From: Methanospirillum hungatei
GTDB lineage: Archaea > Halobacteriota > Methanomicrobia > Methanomicrobiales > Methanospirillaceae
Assembly: GCF_020216685.1 (NCBI RefSeq)
Contig: NZ_JAIWNS010000224.1
Coordinates: 1 to 7,368, forward strand
Direction of reading: 5' to 3'
Length of the DNA: 7,368 bases
Part shown: piece by piece, positions 5,663 to 7,368 of the stretch
Layout: the number at the start of each line of letters is the position of its first letter
Position numbering within the stretch: position 1 is the first letter of the stretch
Translations under genes and position numbers: made by a program
The notes under the pieces: generated by a model
Database searches by the model: none
The model's input: the letters and a program-made list of their open reading frames with translations, nothing else
What the model was told of the DNA's origin: nothing

Positions 5663-6496
5663 TTAGAGGATTTCGATAGTTTCAATATTTCCAACACTAT
5701 CATTTCCTGGAAACTCAGGATCAATATGCATGAGTGGCCATGCCGGGGTTGGCCAGTCCGGGGCAAATAAGCCGATAATATACTGAGGCAGTTCAGAACC
5801 ATCCATCTTATCTGCTATCAGATAATCTGAAGAACCGGATATTTTATTCCAGGGAATTTGAGCGGTATATCCATCCTGACCGGTGATGTTAATTTTTGCA
5901 TCTGTTTCGGGTATGATCTCCTGTGATGCAAGAAGATCAGAGATTGTAATACCACTAAAAGCTCCATTTTTCGTTTCTTTTTCCTTCTGATACTGCAGGG
6001 CCAGATCATCCCATATCTCTTTTGAGATCTTCCTGACATCCTCTGAAGATATGATCTGAAGAGTCCAGTCATCAGTCTCAGATATATCTATTGAGGAAAT
6101 TTTTTTGACACCCTCTCCGGCAAGGCCAGCGGAGACATAGAGATTAGGGCCATCCTGTGCTGCGATGATAAGATATCCGTCGTTTTTCCCAATTTTCGGA
6201 TACGCTATTTCAATGGCCGTATCTCCTGAAATATGAACAATGTTACCAGGCCCAAGAGTTTTACCGGTATCTGCAAGTGCCAGTACTCTCCATAACGGGG
6301 CACCTTTCAGCTCCTGACCATCTATCTGCACACTCACCCCTTTTTTCTCAACAATATTCTGAACATCAGCAGGACTGACTGAGAGTTCCCCATCAGGACC
6401 GGTGAGTATGATATGCCATTCAGCATTATCTTCAGCGATAACTCCGGTTATCAGAATACAAAGTATGAATACCATCACTGCCATTCGGACATCCAT
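5663..6496 (-). CDS. Secreted protein with duplicated sulfite-oxidase-like (Oxidored_molyb-type) domain lacking the cofactor Cys
   Basis: A 277-residue protein with a signal peptide (MDVRMAVMVFILCILITG, cleavage near residue 21) and no anchor. Two halves repeat the same pattern. W27..LKGAPLWRVLALAD (63-76)..VHISGD (87-92)..DGYLIIAAQDG (106-116) corresponds to W144..FSGITISDLLASQ (180-192)..INITGQDGYTAQIPW (202-216)..DYLIADKMDGSELP (224-237). The second half ends WPLMHIDPEF. The pattern of 'G(V/I)xLxxLL', 'DGY', 'dG..Lp' and a final 'W..h/I' resembles the molybdopterin-binding fold of sulfite oxidase relatives, which suggests a tandem duplicate. The only cysteine (C13) is in the signal peptide, so a normal cofactor Cys is absent and catalysis of that kind is unlikely. 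A TATA element 27 bases upstream suggests a leaderless mRNA from ATG 6496. ATGs at 6484 and 6475 are alternatives. The gene converges with the surface-protein gene, 3 bases apart. Confidence 0.85.
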   Translation of the reverse strand: MDVRMAVMVFILCILITGVIAEDNAEWHIILTGPDGELSVSPADVQNIVEKKGVSVQIDGQELKGAPLWRVLALADTGKTLGPGNIVHISGDTAIEIAYPKIGKNDGYLIIAAQDGPNLYVSAGLAGEGVKKISSIDISETDDWTLQIISSEDVRKISKEIWDDLALQYQKEKETKNGAFSGITISDLLASQEIIPETDAKINITGQDGYTAQIPWNKISGSSDYLIADKMDGSELPQYIIGLFAPDWPTPAWPLMHIDPEFPGNDSVGNIETIEIL

Positions 6497-6520
6497 GAGA
6501 TGTTATTGGACAAGGTGAGG

Positions 6521-6526
6521 ATATAC
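6521..6526 (-). promoter_or_regulatory. TATA element of the secreted duplicated-domain gene
   Basis: In the minus sense GTATAT within TGTGTATATCC is centred about 27 bases upstream of the ATG at 6496, so initiation would fall on or next to the start codon. This is a good candidate for a leaderless transcript and separates this gene from the upstream regulator. Confidence 0.5.
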
Positions 6527-6547
6527 ACATTTCGCTTCCTGAGCGAT

Positions 6548-6553
6548 AAAAAA
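6548..6553 (-). terminator. T-rich terminator of the winged-helix gene
   Basis: In the minus sense CCCTTTTTTATC begins 13 bases after the TAA stop (6566-6568) and lies between the regulator gene and the next promoter. A short oligo-T run of this kind is sufficient for archaeal termination. Confidence 0.45.
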
Positions 6554-6565
6554 GGGAATAATTTT

Positions 6566-7237
6566 TTATCTTTTTCGATAGAAATCAAAAATGAGGCCGA
6601 CAATTATGACCAGAACTGCCCCAATGAGAATTCCTTCTGCAACTTCGGGCAGGTCAGGAAATGGCGTTATGATTTCTTCCACCCACTGGGTGGGAACCGC
6701 TATTGGAGCATTCGTTGGAGCGGGTATCTCCATCATCCGATCCACCGCATAAGAGGCGATATTGGACTCCATCTTCAGGGCACTGCCTGCCGGTGCAGAA
6801 TAATAAAGCGGAGCGGCCTTATGAGAATGGAACAGAGAAAATGAGGTAAGCAGAGCTGCAAGTGCCAGGGGAATTGAAAGCAGTGTTGCACATCGTGCCA
6901 GTACCGGTTTTAAATCAAATGATTTCGGCGATACAATAAGAACCTGATCAATAAGCCGGTACACTTCCATCTCACGGCCTTTTACACTATATCTGGTTCT
7001 GCTAACCTCAATAAGACCAGCAGATGCAAGATTTTCCAGATGATACATGACCGTTGAGACAGGAGTTTCAAGTTCCTCTGACAGCATCATGGCAGTGACT
7101 TCACGCCCGGCCATGGATGAGAGGATCTTCCCGGCGGTCTCACTCGCTATGGCCTTTCCAATAAGCCGTGCCTGCTCATCATCCGGAGAGAGCAGGCGGA
7201 CTTTTTGTGCACTGTCTATTTCAGGTTCTTCAGACAT
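6566..7237 (-). CDS. Membrane-anchored ArsR-like winged-helix transcription regulator
   Basis: A 223-residue protein with an N-terminal winged helix-turn-helix at about residues 20-97. [20 protein letters not shown] is followed by a recognition helix around [19 protein letters not shown] (58-76) and a wing ending EVYRL. A transmembrane helix follows at about 112-134, then an external segment of about 65 residues rich in Ala and Pro (with a possible stalk [11 protein letters not shown]), a second helix at about 199-218 and a basic tail FYRKR. The N-terminus is therefore cytosolic, as DNA binding requires. The design suggests a one-component system in which an outside or membrane signal changes DNA binding at the membrane. 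No ligand site is recognisable. The start ATG overlaps the alaS stop by 8 bases with no ribosome-binding site of its own, which implies coupling to alaS translation. Its target is unknown. The downstream secreted gene and its own promoter are candidates. Confidence 0.88.
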   Translation of the reverse strand: MSEEPEIDSAQKVRLLSPDDEQARLIGKAIASETAGKILSSMAGREVTAMMLSEELETPVSTVMYHLENLASAGLIEVSRTRYSVKGREMEVYRLIDQVLIVSPKSFDLKPVLARCATLLSIPLALAALLTSFSLFHSHKAAPLYYSAPAGSALKMESNIASYAVDRMMEIPAPTNAPIAVPTQWVEEIITPFPDLPEVAEGILIGAVLVIIVGLIFDFYRKR

Positions 7238-7368
7238 GAAGGGCGTTTTTTATAAAATTCTCACCTGCAGCAAGAGCATCATCAATTTTGGAGACGTCAG
7301 GACCGCCACCCTGGGCCAGTGTCGGTTTTCCTCCTCCTTTACCACCAAGAACAGCGCAGACTGCTGCA
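7230..7368 (-). CDS. alaS: Alanyl-tRNA synthetase, C-terminal 45 residues (5' part outside window)
   Basis: Only the last 45 codons and the TGA stop (7230-7232) are present, with the frame open to the window edge. The residues read [20 protein letters not shown], then [20 protein letters not shown] and NALHV. The glycine-rich [15 protein letters not shown] block is the hallmark of the DHHA1 region at the C-terminus of archaeal and bacterial AlaRS, the enzyme that charges tRNA-Ala. The last codons overlap the start of the winged-helix gene by 8 bases (7230-7237), so the two are probably read from one mRNA. No frameshift or stop interrupts the visible part. Confidence 0.95.
   Translation of the reverse strand, partial: AAVCAVLGGKGGGKPTLAQGGGPDVSKIDDALAAGENFIKNALHV

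Noticed and set aside
6413..6844. Plus-strand 143-codon ORF antisense to the secreted and regulator genes
   Set aside because: It is a shadow spanning two real genes and their intergenic promoter and terminator, and its composition is unlike a real protein.
7246..7257. TATA-like TTTTATAAA (minus sense) at the alaS end as a promoter for the winged-helix gene
   Set aside because: Initiation about 26 bases downstream would fall past the ATG at 7237, so it cannot serve that start. Overlap with alaS explains expression better.

Overview
The window looks like chromosomal DNA of a methanogenic archaeon, most probably a member of the Methanomicrobiales such as Methanospirillum or a close relative. 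This is inferred from three things: an archaeal alanyl-tRNA synthetase C-terminus, AT-rich TATA elements about 25 bases upstream of several starts, and protein types I associate with that order (a stand-alone FMN-domain glutamate synthase-like protein, Thr/Pro-rich surface proteins with a C-terminal anchor, and a membrane-bound winged-helix regulator). No rRNA, tRNA, CRISPR array or insertion sequence is visible.

Left part (1-3600). A P-loop ATPase gene runs leftwards out of the window from about 825. It is followed by about 380 bases with no convincing gene, apart from one weak small ORF and a T-rich terminator for the next gene. The minus-strand gene at 1204-2793 encodes an FMN-binding glutamate synthase-like protein of 529 residues. 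It has an N-terminal four-cysteine motif and lacks the usual 3Fe-4S cysteines. Its start is fixed by a good ribosome-binding site, and it has an approximately 95-base leader that can form two mutually exclusive hairpins. Divergent from it is a ferritin gene (3016-3576, plus strand) with a complete ferroxidase centre. The ferritin ends against a convergent neighbour.

Middle (3600-4752). Two conserved genes of unknown function are transcribed away from each other: a two-helix membrane protein with a large helical cytosolic domain (minus strand) and a 119-residue soluble protein (plus strand). Their TATA elements face each other so closely that the two promoters interlock, and an inverted repeat lies across them.

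Right part (4780-7368). This part is mostly cell-envelope related. A secreted, C-terminally anchored surface protein (plus strand) meets, with 3 bases between them, a secreted protein (minus strand) made of two copies of a fold resembling the molybdopterin domain of sulfite oxidase, without the cofactor cysteine. Upstream of that lies a membrane-anchored ArsR-like winged-helix regulator whose start overlaps the 3' end of alaS by 8 bases. The regulator is likely co-transcribed or translationally coupled with alaS.

Most of the window is ordinary chromosome. The points of most interest are the cofactor-less duplicated sulfite-oxidase-like secreted protein next to a membrane-bound regulator, the glutamate synthase variant with its structured leader, and the interlocked divergent promoters. 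None of these amounts to a proven new system.
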